The notes below the pieces were generated by a model, which saw only the letters and a program-made list of their open reading frames with translations, did not search any database and was not told where the DNA came from. The translations under genes and the position numbers were made by a program. A stretch of DNA of 64,000 bases from Streptomyces sp. SN-593 (GTDB lineage Bacteria > Actinomycetota > Actinomycetes > Streptomycetales > Streptomycetaceae). Within the stretch, counting starts at the first letter, position 1, and each line of letters starts with the position of its first letter. Positions 11,011 to 18,428 of the stretch are shown in pieces. Location of the stretch: assembly GCF_016756395.1 (NCBI RefSeq), contig NZ_AP018365.1, positions 5,025,001 to 5,089,000 on the forward strand, in the 5' to 3' direction.

Positions 11011-11024
11011 GGCTTATGCGACAA

Positions 11025-11033
11025 GCTCCTATG
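11025..11033. repeat. IS110 core repeat, transposase 5' side
   Basis: Second exact copy of GCTCCTATG. The bases outside it (AAGTCACAAGCG) are presumed host sequence between the element and rsbN. Confidence 0.7.
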
Positions 11034-11168
11034 AAGTCACAAGCGCCCGTCCGGCCGCGTGCGTGGTGACGCCCGGATGGGCCGACAAATCCCAAACAGG
11101 ACAGTCGAGACGTCAGTCAGCCGAGGGGTCAGACCCACCAGCAGCGTCACCACGTCACATCCTCACTG

Positions 11169-12524
11169 TCAGCCGTCGTCGTCGCTGGTCAGGCCGAGGC
11201 CGGGGAGCAGGCCGGGGAGCAGCGGGGGCAGCTCCACCGAGTGCCGGGGCGAGGTCGGGGTCGGCGTGGGGGTCGCCCCGGGGGCGGTGGGCAGCACCGG
11301 CTGCGTGTCGAGCAGCTTGCCGGAACCGCCGATCAGGCCGTCGGGCGCGCTCTCCGAGGGCGAGGGGCTGGGGCTCTGCCCGCTGTCCTGGCCGGCCGAG
11401 CCCTTCGTCGTGGTCGTCGCGGACGGGTCGCCCGAGGGTGCGCCGCCGGGTGTGCCGCCGTCGCGTCCGGTGCCGGAGCCGTCGCCACCGCGGGTGGCGG
11501 GGGAGGTGCCGGAGTGGTCCTTCTGCGGCAGGGACAGCGGGGCGACCTCGGCGTCTATGGCGTCGAAGAGCGAGGTCACCTGGTCGGAGACGTCGGTGAG
11601 CTGGCTGGGCAGTTTCCCGCTCAGGTCGGTCCAGCCCTGGCGGTGGTTCTCGGCGAAGGTGTTCAGCAGCTCCATCGGCTGGAGCGAGCCGTCCTTCCGG
11701 TACGCGGCGGTGAGCAGGCGGTGCCCCTCGGAGACCTCCTGGTGCATGCCGGACAGCGCCTTGCGCACCTCGGCGACGGACTCGGGGTCGAGCTGCCCGC
11801 CGCGGCCGCGGTCCATCAGCCGGCGCGCCTCCTGCATGCGGGTGGAGGCCATGTCGAGGTAGACCTTGCCGCGGGAGGCGTCGCTGCCCGCCATGTCCAG
11901 CTTGATGTCCTCCATGCCGCGCTTGAGCCCGTAGAGGCTGTCGCCCGGCAGGGCGTTGGTGCTCGCCGCGGCGACGCCGCCCAGGGCGCCGGCGGCGACC
12001 CCCATGGTCAGCCCGCCGACCGCGAGCCGGCGGGACAGCCGGGAGCGCGGGGCGAGCCTGCGCAGCGCGGAGGCCGGGGCGCGCACGCCGCTCTCGCCGC
12101 GCTGCTCGGGCACCCGGGCGGTGGCCCGGAAGCTGCCGTCGGCGATCGCCTGCTCCATGGCGGCGATCAACTGGGCGCGCTGCACCGTCTTGCGCGCGGG
12201 GTCCATCGCGGGGCGGGGGCGCCGGCCGAGGGCCTCGGCGAGGGCGACCATCGAGCCCTGCTCGGGGTCGGCGTGGCGGTCGGCGGCGTGGGAGCCGTGC
12301 GCCCCGCCGGGGTGCGCCCCGCCGGCGGCGTGCGCCCCGCCGTGCCCGCCGGCACCGCCGCCGGAACCGCGGTCCCCGGGCCCGTGGGCGTCGGCACCGC
12401 CGTCCGTCACGGCATCGGCGCCGTGTCCGCCGGGGGTCTCCTCGCGGCCGCCGTCAAGCCCGGCGTCCTCGACCGCCTGGGCGAAGGCGTTCGCCCGACG
12501 GTGTGCCGTTGCCTGTCCGATCAC
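11169..12524 (-). CDS. rsbN: anti-sigma factor RsbN (partner of sigma-BldN)
   Basis: A 451-aa single-pass membrane protein encoded just downstream of bldN on the same strand, the arrangement known in Streptomyces, where RsbN holds sigma-BldN inactive until differentiation. The cytoplasmic N-terminus begins VIGQATAHRRANAFAQ, and there is a transmembrane helix near residues 168-188. The outer domain (NALPGDSLYGLKRGME onwards) is DUF5667-like, and the C-terminus is Ser/Thr/Pro-rich. GTG 12524 is chosen over GTG 12551 because GAGGAGG lies 8 nt upstream of it. A Gly/His/Ala-rich insert occupies roughly residues 50-85 of the cytoplasmic part. Confidence 0.9.
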   Translation of the reverse strand: MIGQATAHRRANAFAQAVEDAGLDGGREETPGGHGADAVTDGGADAHGPGDRGSGGGAGGHGGAHAAGGAHPGGAHGSHAADRHADPEQGSMVALAEALGRRPRPAMDPARKTVQRAQLIAAMEQAIADGSFRATARVPEQRGESGVRAPASALRRLAPRSRLSRRLAVGGLTMGVAAGALGGVAAASTNALPGDSLYGLKRGMEDIKLDMAGSDASRGKVYLDMASTRMQEARRLMDRGRGGQLDPESVAEVRKALSGMHQEVSEGHRLLTAAYRKDGSLQPMELLNTFAENHRQGWTDLSGKLPSQLTDVSDQVTSLFDAIDAEVAPLSLPQKDHSGTSPATRGGDGSGTGRDGGTPGGAPSGDPSATTTTKGSAGQDSGQSPSPSPSESAPDGLIGGSGKLLDTQPVLPTAPGATPTPTPTSPRHSVELPPLLPGLLPGLGLTSDDDG

Positions 12525-12721
12525 GGGCGGCACCTCCTCTCGTCTCCACACTCGACTCCCCCTGCCGTCCGGAGGTTGCCCTCTCCGTGGCCGTCCACCC
12601 GATCGGGTGAAAAACGGTGAGCGGCGCGCGGCGCGGAAGTGTCTGCATGTGATGCAACGAGTGCCGGTCCGGTTGGGTTACGCAGGTCTGATGATCGGGC
12701 AGCGCGAGCCGCGGGCGCCGC

Positions 12722-13519
12722 TCACCTGGCGTCCTCGGGCAGCAGGCGGGCCAGGGTGCGCACCGCGCGGTACTGGAGCGTCTTGATGGCGCCCTCGTTC
12801 TTGCCCATCACACGGGCGGTCTCGGCCACCGACAGGCCCTGGAGGAAGCGCAGGGTGATGCACTCCTGCTGCTGCGGGTTGAGCTTGCGGACGGCCGTGA
12901 GCAGCGCCTCGTTGGAGAGCTGTTCCAGCACTGATTCCTCGGGGCTGCGGGCCACTTCGTTGGCGTCCAGCATTTCGCCGGTGGTCACTTCGAGGCGGAA
13001 CCTGCTCGACTTGAAGTGGTCGGCGACCAGGTTGCGGGCGATCGTGACCAGCCAGGCGCCGAAGTCGCGGCCCTGCCAGGTGAAGGTGCCGATACGGCGC
13101 AGGGCGCGCAGGAACGTCTCACTGGTGAGGTCCTCGGCGGTCGCCTTGGAGCCGACCCGGTAGTAGATGTACCGGTAGACGGTGTCGCTGTAGTGGTCGT
13201 ACAGCCGGCCGAACGCCTCGGTCTCGCCGCCCTGCGCGGCCTCGACCAGGTCCATCATGCGGCCGCTGTCGGTGTCCGACGCGGGACGGCGTGCGGCGGT
13301 GCCCTTGTCGGCGGCCTGGCCGCGCTGCGGGCTGCTGTTGCGGGTGCGTCTGCCTGCGGCGGTGCTGATTTCGGCCAGGGCGTAGGCCGGGCCGGGGACG
13401 GTGGGACCGGACGTGGCGAGGGCGGGCGCGGCGTACGCGGGGACACGCGGCAACTGGTCGATGACCAGAGCGCGCAGCGCAGCCAGGCCGGAGGTGACAA
13501 CCCCGTCGTGTGGGTACAC
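12722..13519 (-). CDS. bldN: ECF sigma factor BldN
   Basis: A 265-aa extracytoplasmic-function sigma factor. The N-terminus MYPHDGVVTSGLAALRAL is the distinctive BldN pro-sequence: about 88 residues precede the sigma domain and are removed by proteolysis in S. coelicolor. Region 2 begins at MDLVEAAQGGETEAFGRLYD and includes AEDLTSETFLRAL; region 4 contains LNPQQQECITLRFLQGLS and the helix-turn-helix VAETARVMGKNEGAIKTLQY. BldN directs aerial-hypha genes, including chaplin and rodlin genes and bldM. The start is GTG 13519. A gene-free region of more than 500 bp lies upstream. Confidence 0.96.
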   Translation of the reverse strand: MYPHDGVVTSGLAALRALVIDQLPRVPAYAAPALATSGPTVPGPAYALAEISTAAGRRTRNSSPQRGQAADKGTAARRPASDTDSGRMMDLVEAAQGGETEAFGRLYDHYSDTVYRYIYYRVGSKATAEDLTSETFLRALRRIGTFTWQGRDFGAWLVTIARNLVADHFKSSRFRLEVTTGEMLDANEVARSPEESVLEQLSNEALLTAVRKLNPQQQECITLRFLQGLSVAETARVMGKNEGAIKTLQYRAVRTLARLLPEDAR

Positions 13520-14050
13520 GGGACTCCCAGAGGCAGAACTTCCATCACGTGCAGTACGGGACCGTTCACCCGTCGTGGCGACGTGTGGGTACCGGAATGC
13601 GTCTGAGGAGAATAACGCTTCGTACAGGCGACGCTACACCGAGTTGTGGAAATCGCCGTTTCCGGCACTTCCTGTGCGGAATCGTGATCGACCAATTATC
13701 GAACGGGGCACCCGAGTTGACCACTTGCGGTCGTGAAGCGCTCGTGTGAAGGGCGTGTTGTGCTCGTGTCGAAGTCGAGGATGCGAGCCGCGTGTTCGGC
13801 GGAACGAGCCGTGCGCGCCGCGCGGAGGGCGTACGGCCGCGCGTACGCGGCGGGCCGTGCGCGCGGGCGGGCCGGTTCCGGACGGGGCGCTCCCGCGCGG
13901 CGCGCACGGCTCGAACGGCCGCCGGGCCCGGCGCGGCGCGCACGGCCGCGCCGCGGCGGTTCGAACGCGCCGCGCGCCCCTTGCGGTGCCGCGCGCGCCC
14001 CTTCCGGTGCCGGGCGGCTCCCGCCGACCGGCGCGGCCCTGGCGCGGGTC
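13520..14050. promoter_or_regulatory. bldN upstream region (531 bp, no gene)
   Basis: No convincing gene is present. The half next to bldN (13520-13740) has a lower GC content and is the probable promoter region. It contains ACACCGAGT at 13636-13644, which resembles the core of the BldD consensus TNACNCWGNGTNA with three mismatches, and two copies of GTGTGGGTAC (near 13508 and 13580). The half from about 13790 to 14050 is extremely GC-rich, with many GCGCG runs. bldN is a known BldD target in S. coelicolor, so a site here is plausible but unproven. Confidence 0.5.
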
Positions 14051-14977
14051 CTAGCGGTAGCGCCTGCGGGCGGCCAGGGCGGCGAGCACGCCGCCGGTCA
14101 CCGCGCCCATCCCCGCGGCCGCGGGAATCCCGATCTTCGCCGCCTTGCGCCCGGTGCGGTAGTCGCGCAGCCGCCAGCCCTCGGCCCGCGCGTGCTTGCG
14201 CAGGGCGCTGTCGGGGTTGACCGCGTAGGGGTGCCCGACCAGGGAGAGCATCGGGATGTCGTTGGTGGAGTCGCTGTAGGCCGCGCACCGCGACAGGTCG
14301 AGGTCCTCGGCCGTCGCCAGCGCGCGTACCGCCTCGGCCTTGGCCGGGCCGTGCAGGGGCTCGCCGACCAGGCGGCCGGTGTAGACGCCGTCGACCGACT
14401 CGGCGACGGTGCCCAGCGCGCCGGTCAGTCCGAGCCGGCGGGCGATGATCGTGGCGGTCTCCACGGGAGCGGCCGTGACCAGCCAGACCCGCTGCCCGGC
14501 GTCGAGGTGGGCCTGGGCGAGGGCGCGGGTGCCCGGCCAGATCTTCCCGGCCATGTACTCGTCGTAGATCTCCTCGCCGATGCGGGTCAGTTCCTCGACG
14601 CGGTGCCCCTTGACGATGGACAGCGCGCTGTCGCGGGCGTCCCGCATGTGCTCGGGGTCCTCGGAGCCGGCCAGCCGGAAGTACGCCTGCTGCCAGGCGA
14701 ACCGCAGCAGGTCGCGCTTGTCGAAGAACTTCCGCTTGTACAGGCCGCGGCCGAAGTGGAAGAGCGCGGCGCCCTGCATCACGGTGTTGTCGAGGTCGAA
14801 GAAGGCGGCGGCCCGCGGGTCGCCCGCCACCGGGAACTGCGGTTCCTCCGGGTCGGCGGTCGCGTCGTCGGACCGCGCCCGGTTGTCGAGGGCGGCCTCC
14901 GCGGCGGCCTCTCCTGCCAGCACGCTCCGCTCGGTGGCGGACTGCCTACGGGGGGTGAGCCATTTGAGAGCGGCCAT
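14051..14977 (-). CDS. HAD-superfamily phosphatase, SerB/CicA type
   Basis: A 308-aa HAD hydrolase of subfamily IB. Motif I is AFFDLDNTVMQGAAL near residue 63; motif II is WLVTAAPVETA, and motif IV is AAYSDSTNDIPMLS. The insert between motifs I and II is helical, as in phosphoserine phosphatase relatives. The C-terminal segment GIPAAAGMGAVTGGVLAALA is a hydrophobic helix followed by RRRYR, which suggests a membrane-anchored tail. The ATG at 14977 is chosen, with ATG 14989 as alternative. It is transcribed divergently from the glutaredoxin-like gene. Confidence 0.88.
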   Translation of the reverse strand: MAALKWLTPRRQSATERSVLAGEAAAEAALDNRARSDDATADPEEPQFPVAGDPRAAAFFDLDNTVMQGAALFHFGRGLYKRKFFDKRDLLRFAWQQAYFRLAGSEDPEHMRDARDSALSIVKGHRVEELTRIGEEIYDEYMAGKIWPGTRALAQAHLDAGQRVWLVTAAPVETATIIARRLGLTGALGTVAESVDGVYTGRLVGEPLHGPAKAEAVRALATAEDLDLSRCAAYSDSTNDIPMLSLVGHPYAVNPDSALRKHARAEGWRLRDYRTGRKAAKIGIPAAAGMGAVTGGVLAALAARRRYR

Positions 14978-15052
14978 GCCGCCGAGCATAACCACGCCCG
15001 GGGGCGGTCCCGCCTCGGCCGGGATGCCGGTACGTGAACGGGGCGGGACACA

Positions 15053-15307
15053 ATGGCGGTCATGACGACGACCCCGAAGACGGTGACCCTCATCGGCCGG
15101 CCCGGCTGCCACCTGTGCGACGACGCCCGCGCGGTGATCGGCAAGGTCGCCGCGGAGACGGGCGCGACCGTGACCGAGCAGGACATCACGCAGGACGCCG
15201 CGCTGCACGACCGCTACTGGGAGCAGATCCCGGTGGTGCTGGTCGACGGCGAGCAGCACACCTTCTGGCGGGTGGACGAGGGGCGGCTGCGGGCGGCGCT
15301 GGCCTGA
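15053..15307 (+). CDS. glutaredoxin-like thiol-disulfide protein
   Basis: An 84-aa thioredoxin-fold protein of the glutaredoxin-like (DUF836) family. It has the redox CxxC motif GRPGCHLCDDA near residues 17-24 and the cis-proline segment QIPVVLVDG. It probably reduces disulfides or handles glutaredoxin-type targets in the cytoplasm; partners are unknown. ATG 15053 and ATG 15062 are both possible. In Streptomyces this gene neighbours rex, and the same order is seen here. Confidence 0.87.
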   Translation: MAVMTTTPKTVTLIGRPGCHLCDDARAVIGKVAAETGATVTEQDITQDAALHDRYWEQIPVVLVDGEQHTFWRVDEGRLRAALA

Positions 15308-15458
15308 CCGGCGGTGCGCCGGGTCCGGCCGCGACGGCCCGCGTGGGCCGGCCCGGGTCCGACCGCCCGGGTACCCGAACCGGTGGGCATTTTGAGCGGA
15401 TTGCCGACGGAGCCGCGTATTCGATTACCATCGAGGGCGTTTTGTACACCCGGGGGCG

Positions 15459-16154
15459 ATGCGTGAGGAGTGTGGACGCGTGCTTCCGGGCCGGAGTGAG
15501 GGTGCGTACGGCTACGCCGTCGTGGACGTCGAGGCGACGGGTTCGTCCTCGCACCGGCACCGGGTGGTGGAGCTGGCGGTGCTGCTGCTGGACCCCGACC
15601 TGGTGCCGCAGGGCGAGTTCACCACGCTCGTCGACCCGCAGGGCCCGGTCGGCCCCACCCACATCCACGGCATCGAACCCGAGCACCTGATCGGTTCGCC
15701 GCGGTTCGCCGCGATCGCCGCCCGGCTGCTGGCGCTGCTGCGCGGGCGGGTGCTGGTCGGGCACAACGTCGGCTGCGACCGGGCCTTCCTGGCGGCGGAG
15801 TACGCGCGGCTGGGGCTGCGGCTGCCCGCGGTGCCCGAGGTGTGCACCATGCGGATCGCGGCGGCCGGCGACCGCCCGCTGCCGTACGGGCTGTCGCTGC
15901 GGGCCTGCGCCGCCGGGATCGGGCTCACCGACTGGAGTCCGCACACCGCGCTCGGTGATGTCCGGGCCACCGCGGCGCTGCTCGCCCACCACGCGCCGCG
16001 GCTGCCCGGGCTGTCCGACCTGCTGGTGACCGCGGCCGGGCTGCCGTGGCCGGAGCCGTCCGGCGTGCTCGCGGCGGCGGACGGCCTGTGGGTGCGCCGC
16101 CGCAACGATTCGGCGCGCGCGACCGTGCCGAATGTCCGGCATGGACATGCGTGA
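15459..16154 (+). CDS. DEDDh 3'-5' exonuclease (DNA polymerase III epsilon-like)
   Basis: A 231-aa exonuclease-domain protein. The DEDDh residues are visible: Asp and Glu in VVDVEATGSS, Asp in GHNVGCDRAFLAAE, and the His and Asp in SPHTALGDVRATAAL. The length and isolated context fit a stand-alone proofreading or RNase T-like exonuclease, not a polymerase subunit. The start is ATG 15459. An AT-richer stretch at 15390-15440 precedes it. The stop is 38 bp before the Rex operator, so it is a separate unit from rex. Confidence 0.88.
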   Translation: MREECGRVLPGRSEGAYGYAVVDVEATGSSSHRHRVVELAVLLLDPDLVPQGEFTTLVDPQGPVGPTHIHGIEPEHLIGSPRFAAIAARLLALLRGRVLVGHNVGCDRAFLAAEYARLGLRLPAVPEVCTMRIAAAGDRPLPYGLSLRACAAGIGLTDWSPHTALGDVRATAALLAHHAPRLPGLSDLLVTAAGLPWPEPSGVLAAADGLWVRRRNDSARATVPNVRHGHA

Positions 16155-16192
16155 TGCCCATCACTTCCGCCGGGCAAATCGGACACCATCTT

Positions 16193-16208
16193 TGTGCACG
16201 CGTTCACA
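16193..16208. promoter_or_regulatory. Rex operator (ROP) and rex promoter
   Basis: TGTGCACGCGTTCACA differs at one base from the S. coelicolor Rex operator TGTGAACGCGTTCACA. TTGTGC (16192-16197) and TAGCCT (16215-16220) are 17 bp apart and could be the -35 and -10, so Rex would cover the -35. The site is about 80 bp upstream of the rex GTG. Known biology: Rex binds at low NADH/NAD+ and releases when NADH rises, giving autoregulation of rex-hemACD. Confidence 0.93.
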
Positions 16209-16285
16209 AAGACATAGCCTGGCGTCCACGGGGCGTCCCCAAGGACCGTGGCCGCCCTCAGCCCAGCTCTACCCGCAGGAGCACC

Positions 16286-16996
16286 GTGGCAACTGGCCGA
16301 ACACACCGACCGGCGACCCGCGGCCGAGGGATTCCCGAGGCCACCGTCGCCAGGCTTCCGCTGTATCTGCGGGCACTGACAGCACTCTCGGAGCGCTCGG
16401 TGCCCACCGTCTCCTCGGAAGAACTCGCCGCCGCCGCCGGAGTCAACTCCGCGAAGCTGCGCAAGGACTTCTCCTACCTGGGCTCCTACGGGACGCGTGG
16501 AGTCGGATACGACGTGGAGTACCTCGTCTACCAGATCAGCCGTGAACTCGGCCTCACCCAGGACTGGCCCGTCGTCATCGTCGGGATCGGCAACCTGGGC
16601 GCCGCGCTCGCCAACTACGGCGGGTTCGCCTCCCGCGGCTTCCGCGTCGCCGCGCTGCTGGACGCGGACGCGGCGCTGGCCGGCCGCCTGGTCGCGGGAC
16701 TGCCGGTGCGGCACATCGACGAACTCGAGACGATCGTCGCGGACAACCAGGTGTCCATCGGCGTGATCGCCACCCCCGCCGGCGCCGCCCAGGAGGTCAC
16801 CGACCGCCTCGTCGCGGCCGGCGTGACCTCCATCCTCAACTTCGCCCCGACGGTGCTGTCGGTGCCCGACGGGGTCGACGTGCGCAAGGTCGACCTCTCC
16901 ATCGAGTTGCAGATCCTCGCCTTCCACGAGCAGCGCAAGGCCGGTGAGGAACGCCAGGACCCGGACGGTGACGTACCCGCCGTGATGCCGGCATGA
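16286..16996 (+). CDS. rex: redox-sensing transcriptional repressor Rex
   Basis: A 236-aa repressor. The N-terminal winged helix contains ATVARLPLYLRALTAL and the recognition region VNSAKLRKDFSYLGSYGTRG. A Rossmann domain follows with VVIVGIGNLGAALANYGGF and the NAD-binding acidic end ALLDADAALAG; the C-terminal swapped helix reads VRKVDLSIELQILAFHEQ. The start is GTG 16286, preceded by CAGGAG. It heads the haem operon, with hemA 67 bp downstream, and its own operator is at 16193-16208. Confidence 0.97.
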   Translation: MATGRTHRPATRGRGIPEATVARLPLYLRALTALSERSVPTVSSEELAAAAGVNSAKLRKDFSYLGSYGTRGVGYDVEYLVYQISRELGLTQDWPVVIVGIGNLGAALANYGGFASRGFRVAALLDADAALAGRLVAGLPVRHIDELETIVADNQVSIGVIATPAGAAQEVTDRLVAAGVTSILNFAPTVLSVPDGVDVRKVDLSIELQILAFHEQRKAGEERQDPDGDVPAVMPA

Positions 16997-17063
16997 ACGA
17001 GCCCAGCGCCATGAGGCGACGTGTGTCCGGCGGCGGCCGGCCCGAGCACGACGGGGAGTGTGC

Positions 17064-18428
17064 ATGAGCCTCCTGGTCGTCGGGCTGAGCCACCGCACCG
17101 CCCCCGTCAGCGTCCTCGAGCGCGCCGCGCTGCCCGAGGGGGCGCGCGGCAAGCTGCTCCAGGACGCGGTCGCCTGCGAACCGGCCACCGAGGCCGCGGT
17201 GCTGGCCACCTGCAACCGGATAGAGCTGTACGCCGACGTCGACAAGTTCCACGCCGGGGTGGCCGAGCTGTCCACGCTGCTCGCCCAGCACAGCTCCGCC
17301 GACCTGGACGAGCTCACCCCCCACCTGTACGTGCACTACGAGGACCGGGCCGTCCACCACCTGCTGTCGGTGGCCTGCGGCCTGGACTCCATGGTCGTCG
17401 GCGAGGGCCAGATCCTCGGCCAGATCAAGGACGCCCTCGCCCTCGGCCAGCAGCAGCACACCGCCGGCCGCCTGCTCAACGACCTGTTCCAGCAGGCGCT
17501 GCGGGTCGGCAAGCGCGCCCACTCCGAGACCGGCATCGACCGCGCCGGACAGTCCCTGGTCACCTTCGGGCTCTCCCAGCTCGCCCCGGCCACCGGCCCG
17601 CTCGAGGGCCGCAGCGCCCTGGTGGTCGGCGCCGGGTCGATGTCCTCGCTCGCCGCGGCGACCCTGGCCCGGGCCGGGGTCCGCGAGCTGGCGATCGCCA
17701 ACCGCACCGTGGAGCGCGCCGAACGGCTGGCCGCCCTGCTGACCGAGCAGCACCCCGGGCTCAGCGCCCGCGCCCTGACCATCCCCGAGGTGCCCGACGC
17801 CGTCTCCCGCGCCGACCTCGTGGTGTCCTGCACCGGCGCCACCGGCCTGGTGCTGACCGCCGACGACCTGCGGTCCGCGATCGGGCGCCGCGCCGCCGAA
17901 GGGCCGCTGGCCGTCCTGGACCTGGCGATGCCGCGGGACGTGGACCCGGCCGCCCACCAGATCGACGGCCTGCACTTCGCGGACATAGAGTCGCTCGCCG
18001 CGGCCTCCGCCGACGCCCCGATGGCCGCCGACGTGGACCAGGTCCGGGCCATCGTCTCCGAGGAGGTCGCCGCCTTCGGCGCGGCCCAGCGGGCGGCCCG
18101 GATCACCCCCACCGTGGTGGCGCTGCGCGCGATGGCGGCCGACGTCGTGGCGGGTGAACTCGCCCGTCTCGACGGTAGGCTGCCCGGTCTGGACGACAAG
18201 CAGCGCGCCGAGATCACGCAGACGGTGCGCCGCGTGGTCGACAAGCTCCTGCACGCCCCGACCGTGCGGGTCAAGCAGCTCGCCGGTGAGCCCGGCGGGG
18301 CCGGCTACGCCGACGCGCTGCGCGAACTCTTCGACCTCGACCCGCAGGCGGTCGCCGCCGTCAGCCGGGCCGACACCCGGCCGCCGACACGGGTGGCACG
18401 CAACCGAATCGAGGCGGGCAATGAGTAA
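17064..18428 (+). CDS. hemA: glutamyl-tRNA reductase HemA
   Basis: A 454-aa enzyme of the C5 haem pathway that reduces glutamyl-tRNA to glutamate-1-semialdehyde with NADPH. The N-terminal GLSHRTAPVSVLER and the catalytic Cys50 in ATCNRIELY are present, as is GEGQILGQIKDAL. The NADPH-binding domain has LVVGAGSMSSLAAAT. The C-terminal dimerisation helix includes VRRVVDKLLHAPTVRVKQL. The ATG at 17064 is preferred to GTG 17058 because GGGGAG is suitably spaced. The product goes to HemL, encoded about 20 kb further on. Confidence 0.97.
   Translation: MSLLVVGLSHRTAPVSVLERAALPEGARGKLLQDAVACEPATEAAVLATCNRIELYADVDKFHAGVAELSTLLAQHSSADLDELTPHLYVHYEDRAVHHLLSVACGLDSMVVGEGQILGQIKDALALGQQQHTAGRLLNDLFQQALRVGKRAHSETGIDRAGQSLVTFGLSQLAPATGPLEGRSALVVGAGSMSSLAAATLARAGVRELAIANRTVERAERLAALLTEQHPGLSARALTIPEVPDAVSRADLVVSCTGATGLVLTADDLRSAIGRRAAEGPLAVLDLAMPRDVDPAAHQIDGLHFADIESLAAASADAPMAADVDQVRAIVSEEVAAFGAAQRAARITPTVVALRAMAADVVAGELARLDGRLPGLDDKQRAEITQTVRRVVDKLLHAPTVRVKQLAGEPGGAGYADALRELFDLDPQAVAAVSRADTRPPTRVARNRIEAGNE

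Larger units (their letters stand above)
9841..11033 (-). mobile_element. IS110-family insertion sequence
   Basis: An element of about 1.18 kb carrying one transposase on the minus strand. The boundaries are inferred from an exact 9-bp repeat GCTCCTATG at 9841-9849 and 11025-11033, one copy being host or shared core, as expected for IS110 elements, which lack terminal inverted repeats. On the minus strand the right end carries TTGACA (9857-9852) and the left end carries CATAAG (11018-11013). Joined as a circle, these would be 17 bp apart, the spacing of a sigma70-type promoter, and this independently supports the boundary. Non-coding space is 13 bp at the 3' side and about 95 bp at the 5' side. 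Confidence 0.8.

Noticed and set aside
10940..11095. Longer start for the IS110 transposase up to 11095.
   Set aside because: It would cross the inferred element end at 11033, and the extra N-terminus has no family match; the DEDD domain starts at once after 10939.
13733..15037. Large plus-strand frame opposite the HAD phosphatase and in the bldN upstream region.
   Set aside because: Arg/Gly/Ala-rich shadow of the real minus-strand gene; typical high-GC artefact.
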